From Bradyrhizobium sacchari (GTDB taxonomy: Bacteria > Pseudomonadota > Alphaproteobacteria > Rhizobiales > Xanthobacteraceae): 56,155 nucleotides of DNA. Below, piece after piece: positions 47,705 to 55,668 of this stretch. Within the stretch, counting starts at the first letter, position 1; every line of letters begins with the position of its first letter. Under the pieces are notes generated by a model, which did not search any database, was not told the origin of the DNA, and saw only the letters and a list, made by a program, of their open reading frames with translations. Both the position numbers and the translations under genes were made by a program. Location: NCBI RefSeq assembly GCF_002068095.1, contig NZ_LWIG01000002.1, positions 69,288 through 125,442 of the forward strand, read 5' to 3'.

Positions 47705-49473
47705 GTCGAACCTGCGTGGGTCATATCGATGAAATATTTCTGCATGTCCCAGGCGCCGGTGGGACAGCGCTCGGCGCACAGCCCGCAATGCAGGCAGACA
47801 TCCTCGTCCTTCACCATCACGCGCCCGGTCTTGAGGTCGGAGGAGACGTAGAGGTCCTGGTCCGGGTGCGGCGAGGGCGCCTTCAGGCGCTGGCGCAGGT
47901 CATTCTCTTCGCCATTGTTCGTGAAGGTGATGCAGTCCATCGGGCAGATGTCGGCGCAGGCATCGCACTCGATGCAGAGCGAGGTCGAGAACACGGTCTG
48001 CACGTCGCAGTTCAGGCAGCGATGCGCTTCGCCAAGCGCCAGCTTGACGTCGTAGCCGAGCTCGACCTCGGCGCGGATGTCCTTCAGCGCGACGACCTTG
48101 TCGCGATGCGGCACCTTGAAGCGCTTGTCGACCGAGATGTCGTTGTCATAGCTCCATTCGTGGATGCCCATTTTCTGCGAGGAGATTTGCACCTCCGGCA
48201 GCGGCCGTTCGGTGATGTCTTCGCCGGAGAGCATCTTGTGGATCGACAGTGCGGCGTCATGGCCGTGCGCCACCGCCCAGATGATGTTCTTGGGCCCAAA
48301 GGCGGCATCGCCGCCGAAAAATACTTTCGGGTTGGTCGAGGCGAAGGTCTTGGGATCGACCTTGGGCATGTGCCATTTGTCGAACTCGATGCCGCAATCC
48401 TGCTCGATCCAGGGGAAGGCATTCTCCTGGCCGACCGCGACCAGCACGTCGTCGCATACGATCGTCTCGTCGGGCTCGCCCGAAGGCACCAGGTTGCGCC
48501 GACCCTTGGCATCGTATTCGGCCTTCACCTTCTGAAAGGTGACGCCGATCAGCTTGCCGGCGACGTGCTTGAAAGCCACCGGCACCATGTAGTTGAGGAT
48601 CGGGATGTCCTCGTGGAGCGCGTCCTCCTTCTCCCAGGGCGAGGCCTTCATCTCTTCGAAGCCGGAACGCACGACCACCTTGACGGTCTCGCCGCCGAGC
48701 CGGCGCGCGGTGCGGCAGCAATCCATCGCGGTGTTGCCGCCGCCGAGCACGATCACGCGCTTGCCGATCTTGTCGACATGGCCGAACGACACGTTGGCCA
48801 GCCACTCGATGCCGATATGGATGTTGGCGGCGGCCTCTTTCCGGCCGGGAATGTCGAGCTCACGGCCGCGCGGCGCGCCGGAGCCGACGAAGATCGCGTC
48901 GTATTTCTCCGCCAGCAGCGACTTCATGCTCTCGATGCGGTGGCCGCCCTTGAACTCGACACCAAGGTTGAGGATGTAGCCGGTCTCCTCGTCGATCACC
49001 GAATTGGGCAGGCGGAATTTCGGGATCTGCGAGCGCATCATGCCGCCGGCGTCGGGATCGCCATCGAACACGGTGCAGCGATAACCGAGCGGCGCGAGAT
49101 CGCGCGCAACGGTCAGCGAGGCGGGGCCGCCGCCAACGAGCGCGATGCGCTTGCCGTTCTTCGGCGCGGGGCGCGGCAGGCGCTGCTTGATGTCGTCCTT
49201 GAAGTCGGCGGCAACGCGTTTGAGACGGCAGATCGCCACCGGCGTTTCCTCGACGCGTCCGCGGCGGCATGCCGGCTCGCACGGACGATCGCAGGTGCGT
49301 CCCAGGATTCCGGGAAACACGTTCGATTTCCAATTGATCATGTAGGCGTCGCTGTAGCGGCCTTGTGCGATCAGTCGGATGTATTCGGGAACCGGGGTGT
49401 GTGCAGGACAGGCCCACTGGCAATCGACCACTTTGTGAAAGTAGTCGGGGGCCGCAATATCGGTCGGTTTCAT
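47674..49473 (-). CDS. FAD/NAD(P)-dependent oxidoreductase with 4Fe-4S ferredoxin domains (GltD-like)
   Basis: 599 aa. N-terminal GltD-type cluster region (CQWACPAHTPVPEYI, CDRPCEPACRRG), FAD Rossmann motif LVGGGPASLTVARDLAPLGY, NAD(P)H motif VIVLGGGNTAMDCCRTARRLGG, VFFGGDAAFGPKNIIWAVAHGHDAA, and two C-terminal 4Fe-4S motifs (CIECDACADICP and CLHCGLCAERCP). It resembles the small subunit of glutamate synthase and NfnB-like electron-transfer flavoproteins, but no large GltB partner is present. As first gene of an operon with korAB, it probably passes electrons between the KOR clusters and NAD(P)H. Confidence 0.92.
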   Translation of the reverse strand: MKPTDIAAPDYFHKVVDCQWACPAHTPVPEYIRLIAQGRYSDAYMINWKSNVFPGILGRTCDRPCEPACRRGRVEETPVAICRLKRVAADFKDDIKQRLPRPAPKNGKRIALVGGGPASLTVARDLAPLGYRCTVFDGDPDAGGMMRSQIPKFRLPNSVIDEETGYILNLGVEFKGGHRIESMKSLLAEKYDAIFVGSGAPRGRELDIPGRKEAAANIHIGIEWLANVSFGHVDKIGKRVIVLGGGNTAMDCCRTARRLGGETVKVVVRSGFEEMKASPWEKEDALHEDIPILNYMVPVAFKHVAGKLIGVTFQKVKAEYDAKGRRNLVPSGEPDETIVCDDVLVAVGQENAFPWIEQDCGIEFDKWHMPKVDPKTFASTNPKVFFGGDAAFGPKNIIWAVAHGHDAALSIHKMLSGEDITERPLPEVQISSQKMGIHEWSYDNDISVDKRFKVPHRDKVVALKDIRAEVELGYDVKLALGEAHRCLNCDVQTVFSTSLCIECDACADICPMDCITFTNNGEENDLRQRLKAPSPHPDQDLYVSSDLKTGRVMVKDEDVCLHCGLCAERCPTGAWDMQKYFIDMTHAGSTCPTKSRSAA

Positions 49474-49560
49474 TCCTACCCTGTCCGCGCAGGCTCAAAG
49501 ACCCCCGCGGCCTTTTCTTGAGCTTGGCGAGCGCTTTAGCGCGCTTCGATCCGGTTTCTG

Positions 49561-49611
49561 AATGACGTCATTGGGTTAGCTTATTAGAACCGTTCCGAAG
49601 CACAACGGCAA
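49561..49611 (-). promoter_or_regulatory. Candidate promoter of the kor operon with palindromic site
   Basis: Minus strand: TTGCCG (49606-49611), 17 bp, TCTAAT (49583-49588). Just downstream of the -10 lies the perfect 12-bp palindrome AATGACGTCATT (49561-49572), a possible operator near the start point. In the rest of the 358-bp gap (49474-49831) only the repeat at 49713-49800 was seen. Confidence 0.35.
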
Positions 49612-49712
49612 ATTTGGGTGATCACCGGCTTTCATGGGAGCTGCGCGTGCACAGCATTAACGCGCCGCGCGCGACATGCGGCGATGCAATATGTTGCGAT
49701 GCGCTCGAACCT

Positions 49713-49800
49713 CGTCATTGCGAGGAGCCCTTGCGACGAAGCAATCCAGAGTGCCGCCGCGGCTGCAAGCCTGGATTGCTTCGCTGCGCTCGCAATGACG
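49713..49800. repeat. Palindromic intergenic repeat, family 1, copy D
   Basis: 88 bp: CGTCATTGCGAGGAGCCCTT ... inner arms GCGACGAAGCAATCCAG / CTGGATTGCTTCGCTGCGC ... CTCGCAATGACG. Lies between the kor operon promoter and the 3' end of the EthD/DUF4286-like gene. Confidence 0.9.
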
Positions 49801-49831
49801 GGCTTGGCGGGCAGCGCAGCATAGCCCCACG

Positions 49832-50509
49832 TTAGCTCGGCGCGATATCGCTCTTTGCGAGATCCCACATCAGGCTGTAGGTGCCGACGGAGACCGGAGG
49901 CGGGAAGGGGGATGCTGCGGGACCGGTGAAGCGCTCGGCGATGACTGCCGAGACCGCGCCGATATGCGTGCCGTCGATCAGCACGAACCAGTCGCGTGCA
50001 CCTTCGTTGCGCACTGCCGGAATCTCAGGCGTTGTGCCCGACAATTCCGGCTCGCTCTCGAGCAGATGCATCGAGATGATGCCGGCGTGCTTTTCCGGTG
50101 CCAGCCTTTCTTGCAGTGCATCACGCCATGGCGCGGCATTGTCCAGCGTCGGCCGCAGCCGCACCACGCCGAGCGCAGCCGCGCGGCCGGTGCCGTTGCT
50201 GATCGTGATGCGCGCCACGACACGCAGCATGTCCTTGAAGCGCGCCATGGTCTGCCGCGACCAGTCGGTCGGATTGGCGAGCCGCGCCTTGTAGGCGGGG
50301 CTGTCGAGCACGTCGAGTGTCGCGGTCGAATAGAGGCAGAGATATTTGGGATTGGCGGCGTGCGCGACATAGCGCCGCGCCTCCAGGAAGCCCTCGATCG
50401 CGACGCGCTCTTCCAGATGCTCGCGATCGTACCAGCGATTGAAATCGGCCTCGTCTGAAGCGTCGATGTTCATCGACGTCAGCAGCATGCCTTTTCCGGC
50501 GAGCGGCAT
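49832..50509 (-). CDS. Dimeric alpha/beta-barrel (EthD/DUF4286-like) protein
   Basis: 225 aa. N-terminal half starts MPLAGKGMLLTSMNIDASDEADFNRWYDREHLEERVAIEGFLEARRY, the pattern of EthD/DUF4286-type ferredoxin-like domains. The C-terminal half looks like a second, diverged copy of the fold (APEKHAGIISMHLLESEPELS ... DWFVLIDGTHIGAV). No export signal. Function unknown. It follows the pqq-peptidase operon by 25 bp and may be its last gene. Confidence 0.75.
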   Translation of the reverse strand: MPLAGKGMLLTSMNIDASDEADFNRWYDREHLEERVAIEGFLEARRYVAHAANPKYLCLYSTATLDVLDSPAYKARLANPTDWSRQTMARFKDMLRVVARITISNGTGRAAALGVVRLRPTLDNAAPWRDALQERLAPEKHAGIISMHLLESEPELSGTTPEIPAVRNEGARDWFVLIDGTHIGAVSAVIAERFTGPAASPFPPPVSVGTYSLMWDLAKSDIAPS

Positions 50510-50534
50510 TTTCTTGTTGTCCCTTTATTGCGCC

Positions 50535-51521
50535 TCAGCGCGCGGCCTTCGAAGCAAGGTCCGCGATCGACCTCATGACCGCGTCCCGCACGCCACCATC
50601 ATAGAGCGAATGGCCGGCTTCTTCCACGACGCGAATCTCGGAACCGGGCCAGGCTTTCGCAAGCGCATGCGATGTCTCGGGTGGGCACAGGAGGTCGTAG
50701 CGGCCCTGGACGATGATGCCGGGAATGCCTTCGAGCCGCCCCGCATTCCGCAGCAGCTGGTCTGCGGTCATGAAGCTGTCGTTGAGGAAGTAATGCGCTT
50801 CCATGAACGGTGTCGCCGGCAATGTGCGCCAGACGTTCAGCGAGGCGAGGTCGAGCCGTGTCCTTGCGGGCTTGTGCTCGGACAGGATGCGCTCGGTGTC
50901 GTGCCAGGCCTTCGCCGCCGGGCCATGCACGGCAGGGTCGGCGGCGAGGATGCGGCGCCAACAGGCGTCCACCGGCCGGTCCCGCTCTTCTGGCGGCAGC
51001 ACACTGAGGAAATCCTCGTAGAGGGCGGGATAGAATTGCGACAGGCGGCTCGTGAAGGCGGTCACGACCTCGGCCCGCGTGCCCAGGAAGGTTGCACGGA
51101 GCGCGAGACCCAGGACGCGCTCCGGATGCGCCTCTGCATACGCCAGCGCCAGCGTCGCGCCCCAGGAGCCGCCGACCACCATCCAGCGTTCGAAGCCGAA
51201 TCTTTCGCGGATCTTTTCCATGTCCGCGATCAGGTGCGCCGTCGTGTTGTGCTCGCGCGATCCCTTGGGACGGCTGCGGCCGCAGCCGCGTTGGTCGAAC
51301 AGCACGGCATGGAGACGCTCGGGATCGAACAGCCGGCGATGATCGGGCTGGCAGCCGCTGCCGGGCCCGCCATGCAGATAGACCGCTGGGATTCCGTCGG
51401 CGCGGCCGACGCTCTCGACATAGAGCTCATGGCCGTCGCCGACATCGAACATGTCGGAAGTCAGTGGCGCAAAGGGATCGGCCCGCCTGACCGAGCTGGC
51501 GGCGTCGGCGTCAGGCGTCAT
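50535..51521 (-). CDS. pip: Proline iminopeptidase-like alpha/beta hydrolase, coupled to pqqE
   Basis: Releases N-terminal proline from peptides by family knowledge (S33). 328 aa from ATG 51521, overlapping the pqqE stop by 11 bp; the longer open frame upstream is a pqqE shadow. Oxyanion motif HGGPGSG at residues 50-56, FDQRGCGRSRPKGS, nucleophile S119 in VVGGSWGATLAL, late Asp/His in GRYDLLCP and EAGHSL. All family residues are intact and there is no signal peptide. Cotranslation with the PQQ genes suggests a part in PqqA peptide processing or turnover, but this is inference; it may be a passenger. Confidence 0.9.
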   Translation of the reverse strand: MTPDADAASSVRRADPFAPLTSDMFDVGDGHELYVESVGRADGIPAVYLHGGPGSGCQPDHRRLFDPERLHAVLFDQRGCGRSRPKGSREHNTTAHLIADMEKIRERFGFERWMVVGGSWGATLALAYAEAHPERVLGLALRATFLGTRAEVVTAFTSRLSQFYPALYEDFLSVLPPEERDRPVDACWRRILAADPAVHGPAAKAWHDTERILSEHKPARTRLDLASLNVWRTLPATPFMEAHYFLNDSFMTADQLLRNAGRLEGIPGIIVQGRYDLLCPPETSHALAKAWPGSEIRVVEEAGHSLYDGGVRDAVMRSIADLASKAAR

Positions 51522-52704
51522 TCTCGGATTCCAGCGTGCCGCCGGCGAAGTTGCGGTAGAGGAAGCGGTTGGTCTCGCCTTCGGCCTCGCGCTCGGCCTG
51601 CTTGAAGATGGTCTCGTGCAGCGGCGACAGCGCGCAGGCCGGATCGGTGTTGGCGGCATCGCCCGTCAGCGCAAAGGCCTGGCACCGGCAGCCGCCGAAA
51701 TCGATCTCGCGGAATTCGCAAGACTTGCACGGCTCCTTCATCCAGCCGGTGCCGCGATAGCGGTTGAAGGCCTCCGAGTTCTGCCAGATCCAGGCGATCG
51801 AATGGTTGGAGCGCACCGACAAGAAGTCGAGCCCGGTGATGCTCTCGGCGGCGTGGCAGGGCAGCACCTTGCCGGCGGGGGAGATGTTGAAGAACTGCCG
51901 GCCCCAGCCGCCCATGCACTTCTTCGGCCGCAGCGCGTAATAATCCGGCACGACATAGTCGATCGCGAGCGTACCCTTCAGCCGCTCGCGCGCCTCCTCG
52001 ACGAGGCGGGTGCACTCATCTAACTGCGCCACGGTCGGCATCAAGGCGGCGCGGTTCTTCAGCGCCCAACCATAATATTGCACATTGGCGACCTCGAGCC
52101 GGTCGGCATCGAGATCCACGGCCATCTGGATGATCTCAGGAAGCTGATGCAGGTTCTGCCGGTGCATCACCGCGTTCACGGTGAGCGGCAGATCGAGCTC
52201 GCGCGTCCACTTTGCGACCTCGAGCTTTTTGCGATGGCCGTTCCTGTAGCCGGCGACCCGATCGGCGAGGCCGTCCTCGACGCCTTGGAACGAGATCTGC
52301 ACGTGGCAGAGCCCGGCATCCGCGAGATCGCTGAGCCTCTCGCGCGTCAGCAGCACCGCCGAGGTGATCAGGTTGGTATAGAGGCCGGCGTCGCTGGCAT
52401 GCTTGACCAGCTCGACGAGGTCTTTCCGCGCCGTCGGCTCGCCGCCGGAGAAATGCACCTGCAGCACGCCGATCTCGGCGAGCTCGCTCAGCACCTTCTT
52501 CCATTCCTCGGTGGTCAGCTCCTTGCCCGAACGGTCGAGCTCGACCGGGTTGGAGCAATAGGGGCATTGCAGCGGGCAGCGATGGGTGATCTCGAGCAGC
52601 ACGGCGAGCGGGATGCCGAACGTCTCGGCCGTGGAGCGCTGTTTCTCCAGCACGGCGAGGCTGTCGCTGGTCTCGGGCGGGATGTTGCCGAGCACGTCGC
52701 TCAT
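51511..52704 (-). CDS. pqqE: PQQ biosynthesis radical SAM protein PqqE
   Basis: Radical SAM enzyme forming the Glu-Tyr carbon-carbon link in PqqA. 397 aa. Canonical cluster motif C43xxxC47xxC50 (HRCPLQCPYC), VHFSGGEPTARKDL, and the C-terminal SPASM Cys set (KCMGGWGRQFFNISPAGKVLPCHAAES, PCKSCEFREIDFGGCRCQAF). Its start overlaps the pqqD stop by 4 bp (ATGA); its stop overlaps the peptidase gene. Confidence 0.97.
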   Translation of the reverse strand: MSDVLGNIPPETSDSLAVLEKQRSTAETFGIPLAVLLEITHRCPLQCPYCSNPVELDRSGKELTTEEWKKVLSELAEIGVLQVHFSGGEPTARKDLVELVKHASDAGLYTNLITSAVLLTRERLSDLADAGLCHVQISFQGVEDGLADRVAGYRNGHRKKLEVAKWTRELDLPLTVNAVMHRQNLHQLPEIIQMAVDLDADRLEVANVQYYGWALKNRAALMPTVAQLDECTRLVEEARERLKGTLAIDYVVPDYYALRPKKCMGGWGRQFFNISPAGKVLPCHAAESITGLDFLSVRSNHSIAWIWQNSEAFNRYRGTGWMKEPCKSCEFREIDFGGCRCQAFALTGDAANTDPACALSPLHETIFKQAEREAEGETNRFLYRNFAGGTLESENDA

Positions 52705-53012
52705 GACGTCTTCTCCCGGGCCTCGGTGAGGAAGCCCTTGTCGGCGAGATCCTGCAGCATGGCGATGACGTCAGCCAGGATCGCCTCGCGCGGCGCGGCG
52801 TATTTCGCCGCCAATCGATCCGCGACGTCGCCGACATTGCGCTCGCCGTTGCAGAGCTGCAAGACCTCGACCGCGATCTCATCCGGCGCCAGCACCCGCT
52901 CCGGCGCCAGGATCACCCAGACTTGTCGCGTCTCGTCGTATTTCAGCCTGGCATGCCGCGGCAGCACGGGGCGGCTTGCCTCGCTGACGCTGATGTTCCG
53001 CGGCCCGGCCAT
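52701..53012 (-). CDS. pqqD: PQQ peptide chaperone PqqD
   Basis: RRE-fold protein that binds PqqA and presents it to PqqE. 103 aa from ATG 53012 (MAGPRNISVSEASRPVLPRHARLKYDETRQVWVILAPERV), with the C-terminal helical part ILADVIAMLQDLADKGFL. 11 bp after pqqC and overlapping pqqE. Separate pqqD, not fused to PqqC or PqqE. Confidence 0.95.
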   Translation of the reverse strand: MAGPRNISVSEASRPVLPRHARLKYDETRQVWVILAPERVLAPDEIAVEVLQLCNGERNVGDVADRLAAKYAAPREAILADVIAMLQDLADKGFLTEAREKTS

Positions 53013-53023
53013 TGCTCTAATCC

Positions 53024-53803
53024 TCAGCTCGCTTTGGGCACGAACGCACCCGGCGGAATGTGGCCCTCGACATAGGCGTGCTGCAGCGCATCGAGCTGCA
53101 CCCATAGCACGTTGGTCTTGAAGATCAGCGCGTTGCAAACCTGCGCGCGCTGCTCCGGCGTCGTGGCGTGCGTCTTGACATAGTCGAGCGCGAAATTGGC
53201 ATCGCGCGGCGCCTGCGTCAGGCGGCGCTTGAAGTAGCTCATGATGTCCGGATTGACGAAGTCGTAATGCTCCAGCATGCCGGCGATGCGCTCTTCATGC
53301 AGGTTCGGCGCGAACAGCTCGGTGAGCGAGGAGGCGATCGCCTCCAGCGGGCTCTTCTCGCGGCAGTAGTGCACGTAGGCCTCCACCGCGAAGCGCGTCG
53401 CCGGCAGGATGCCTTCGGTCGATTCCACGTAGGCGGTATCGAGCCCGAGCCCTTCGGTCAGCTTGAGCCAGCGTTCGATGCCGCCCTCGCTGCCGACATC
53501 GCCGTCATGGTCCTCGATGCGATGACGCCATTCGACGCGCGTGGCGCGGTCGCGGAAGCGTGAGATCACCACCGCGTCCTTGATCGGGATCGTGCTCTGG
53601 TAATAGTAGCGGTTGAGGGCCCAGGCCTGCACCTGGCCCTTGTTCAGCTTGCCGCCATGCAAGAGCTTATGGAACGGATGCAGGCTGTGATAGCGCGTCG
53701 CGCCGATATGGCGCAGCGTCGCCTCGAGCTCCTCGGCGCTGGTGAGCTTGATATCCTTGCCGATCGAGAGCGCAGTCATTCCAGTCATTGACGCGGCGTT
53801 CAC
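53024..53803 (-). CDS. pqqC: Pyrroloquinoline-quinone synthase PqqC
   Basis: Cofactor-less oxidase catalysing the final ring closure and oxidation to PQQ. 259 aa from GTG 53803, which overlaps the pqqB stop (GTGA) and has GGAG 8 nt upstream; ATGs at 53788 and 53779 are less well placed. Motifs RYHSLHPFHKLLHGGKLNKGQVQAWALNRYYYQ, RFRDRATRVEWRHRIEDHDGD and LTELFAPNLHEERI are those of PqqC. Confidence 0.96.
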   Translation of the reverse strand: MNAASMTGMTALSIGKDIKLTSAEELEATLRHIGATRYHSLHPFHKLLHGGKLNKGQVQAWALNRYYYQSTIPIKDAVVISRFRDRATRVEWRHRIEDHDGDVGSEGGIERWLKLTEGLGLDTAYVESTEGILPATRFAVEAYVHYCREKSPLEAIASSLTELFAPNLHEERIAGMLEHYDFVNPDIMSYFKRRLTQAPRDANFALDYVKTHATTPEQRAQVCNALIFKTNVLWVQLDALQHAYVEGHIPPGAFVPKAS

Positions 53804-54729
53804 AGCACGATCTCCGTTCCATCCCCAGGTATCTGCCAGCCCGCTTGTTCGACCATTTTCCGCTCCGGCGAGGCGGGCAGCAGCGCCGGGTTCGAGTTAT
53901 TGACATGCAGAAATATCTTCCTGTCGATATCGAGGTCGGCGAGCCGCGCGATCGCGCCATCGGCGCCGGACATCGCGACATGGCCCATGCTCTTGCCGGT
54001 CTTGTGGCCGAGCCCGGCTTTGATCATCTCGTCGTCCTGCCAGACGGTGCCGTCGAAGAACACCAGCGCGGCGCCGTCGATCTCGGCCTTCAGCGCATCG
54101 GTGACCTCGGCGCAGGCGGCGATGAAATAGAAGCACTTGCCGGAGGCCTTGTCGGTGATCTTCAGCCCCAGCGTATCGCCGTCGCCGGTCTCGCCGCCGG
54201 GATGGGCCTTGCCCTCCAGATACCAGGCCGACTTGCCGGGCACGGCAAAGGGCAGCACCTCCAGCCCCGAACGCGCACCACCGGTCAGTCGAGGCTCGAA
54301 CGGCTCACCGATGCCAATCGGCTGACGCTTGACGTTCTTCTCATTCAGAACGTTGAAGATGCTGTTGCTGGCAAGGATCGCCAGCACCTTCTCATGCGCA
54401 TAGATGGTGAAGGGCGAGCCTTCGCGCATCGAGAGCAGGCCCGCCACGGCATCCACTTCGCTGTTGGTCAGGATCACGCCTGCAATCGGCGTATGGCGCA
54501 GCGCGCCCGCCTTCGGGTGCAGCTGCGGCGTGGCGTTCAGTTGCTGGCGAAGGTCGGGCGAGGCGTTGATCAGAAACCAGTGCTCACCGTCGCCGCTGAA
54601 GGCAACCGAGGCCTGGGTTCGATACAGCTCTTGTCCATTCGCACGGGCCGCGCGGCAACCGTCACAGCCGCAGTTCCATTGCGGCACCCCGCCGCCGGCC
54701 CCGGCGCCCAGGACGACGACGCGAAGCAT
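53800..54729 (-). CDS. pqqB: PQQ biosynthesis protein PqqB
   Basis: Metallo-beta-lactamase-fold protein of the PQQ pathway, proposed to hydroxylate the cross-linked peptide intermediate. 309 aa: VVVLGAGAGGGVPQWNCGCDGCRAAR (Cys-rich zinc motif), GVILTNSEVDAVAGLLSMRE (variant of the HxHxDH motif) and MGHVAMSGADGAIARL. ATG 54729 has the ribosome site CAGGAGACGG. It lies 128 bp after pqqA, a spacing common in pqq operons. Confidence 0.96.
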   Translation of the reverse strand: MLRVVVLGAGAGGGVPQWNCGCDGCRAARANGQELYRTQASVAFSGDGEHWFLINASPDLRQQLNATPQLHPKAGALRHTPIAGVILTNSEVDAVAGLLSMREGSPFTIYAHEKVLAILASNSIFNVLNEKNVKRQPIGIGEPFEPRLTGGARSGLEVLPFAVPGKSAWYLEGKAHPGGETGDGDTLGLKITDKASGKCFYFIAACAEVTDALKAEIDGAALVFFDGTVWQDDEMIKAGLGHKTGKSMGHVAMSGADGAIARLADLDIDRKIFLHVNNSNPALLPASPERKMVEQAGWQIPGDGTEIVL

Positions 54730-54857
54730 GATCCGTCTCCTGGAGGCAACGTCGCGAGGTGGATCTCAGGCCAAAAATCCATCTTCCGGACATGCGTCGT
54801 GACCGAAAGTGCTCGACCGCAAGAACCACCTGCGCAGAACGTGTACACACCAACCGC

Positions 54858-54938
54858 TTACTTGCGGGTGGCGCTCACATACATGTTGATCTCCATGCCG
54901 CAGGGCACTTCGACGATCTTCGGGGCTTTCCAGGCCAT
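54858..54938 (-). CDS. pqqA: PQQ precursor peptide PqqA
   Basis: 26-aa ribosomal precursor of PQQ, too short for usual gene finders. It begins MAWKAPKIVEVPCGMEINMY and carries the obligatory Glu16 and Tyr20 (E-x3-Y), the two residues fused into PQQ. First gene of pqqABCDE-pip. A 6-bp stem (GCCCGC, 54973-54978; GCGGGC, 54991-54996) lies in its upstream region. Confidence 0.95.
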   Translation of the reverse strand: MAWKAPKIVEVPCGMEINMYVSATRK

Positions 54939-55198
54939 TTGGCTCTCCATTTTCGCGAAACCGGACGTATCCGCCCGCTGATAAAGTAATGCGGGCCGAA
55001 AAGTTCGCCAGTGAAATTTTCCCGACCTAGGTAGTAGACCGGCGAATTGTTGCGCTGCAAAGAGAGCGTATTGCGGCCGTAAAGATGAGCGAATGACATA
55101 CGCAAAATGGCCGATGGGTCGTGATCCCTGTCGGGATAAACCAGTTGTGAGTATGGAACGGCTTTCAATCGGCTACAGGCGACCCCATTGGATCAGGC

Positions 55199-55456
55199 AT
55201 GCCCAGATATTTCTTCAACACCCGTATCGGCGAGGAATTGATCGTGGATCCTGACGGCGAGGACCTGCGCAATCCCGATCGCGCCTGGGAGGTCGCCCGA
55301 CAGATGATCCTGGAGGTCCTCAAATCGGAAGGAACCCAGCCGGCGCTGCTTGAGGCGGTCATCGAGGTCACCGATTCCGACGGGGACATCGTGCTGGAGT
55401 TTCCCTTCACCGAGGCCCTGCTGGACATGCCGGACCAGTCGGCAACAAGGCATTAG
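55199..55456 (+). CDS. DUF6894 family small protein
   Basis: 85-aa protein starting MPRYFFNTRIGEELIVDPDGEDLRNPDRAWEVARQMI, typical of a small family abundant in Bradyrhizobium and relatives (DUF6894), usually one domain with DxxGxxL near the N-terminus. Function unknown. Transcribed alone, divergent from pqqA; the 260 bp between them (54939-55198) hold both promoters but no clear consensus. Confidence 0.85.
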   Translation: MPRYFFNTRIGEELIVDPDGEDLRNPDRAWEVARQMILEVLKSEGTQPALLEAVIEVTDSDGDIVLEFPFTEALLDMPDQSATRH

Positions 55457-55477
55457 AGCGGTCCGCCGCTCTCTCCC

Positions 55478-55564
55478 CGTCATTGCGAGGAGCCCTTGCG
55501 ACGAAGCAATCCAGACTGTCTCCGCTGAGGGACTCTGGATTGCTTCGCTTCGCTCGCAATGACG
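55478..55564. repeat. Palindromic intergenic repeat, family 1, copy E
   Basis: 87 bp: CGTCATTGCGAGGAGCCCTT ... inner arms GCGACGAAGCAATCCAGA / TCTGGATTGCTTCGCTTCGC ... CTCGCAATGACG. Lies just after the DUF6894 gene and before the amidase gene. Confidence 0.9.
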
Positions 55565-55668
55565 AAAGATGCGGCAATTGGGCCTCCCGTCGCCCTTCGC
55601 CCCTGCGAAATCCGCATGGCTTTGCCGCGTTCCCGGCGCTAAAAGACGCCGGTCATACGGAGCAAGCC

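Noticed and set aside
47716..49521. A 601-codon open frame opposite the GltD-like gene, and similar frames at 7283-9286, 13046-14917, 16290-18422 and 19199-21166
   Set aside because: All are shadows of strongly supported genes on the other strand.
49561..49611. GGAAC in the minus strand upstream of the kor operon as EcfG promoter
   Set aside because: The bases 16-19 bp downstream do not match CGTT or TT; a sigma-70-like match fits better.
54875..55168. 97-codon minus-strand frame over pqqA
   Set aside because: It is another frame of the region encoding the recognisable PqqA peptide.
55154..55199. GGAAC at 55157 as stress promoter for the DUF6894 gene
   Set aside because: No TT at 18-19 bp downstream, and the spacing to the start codon is too short.
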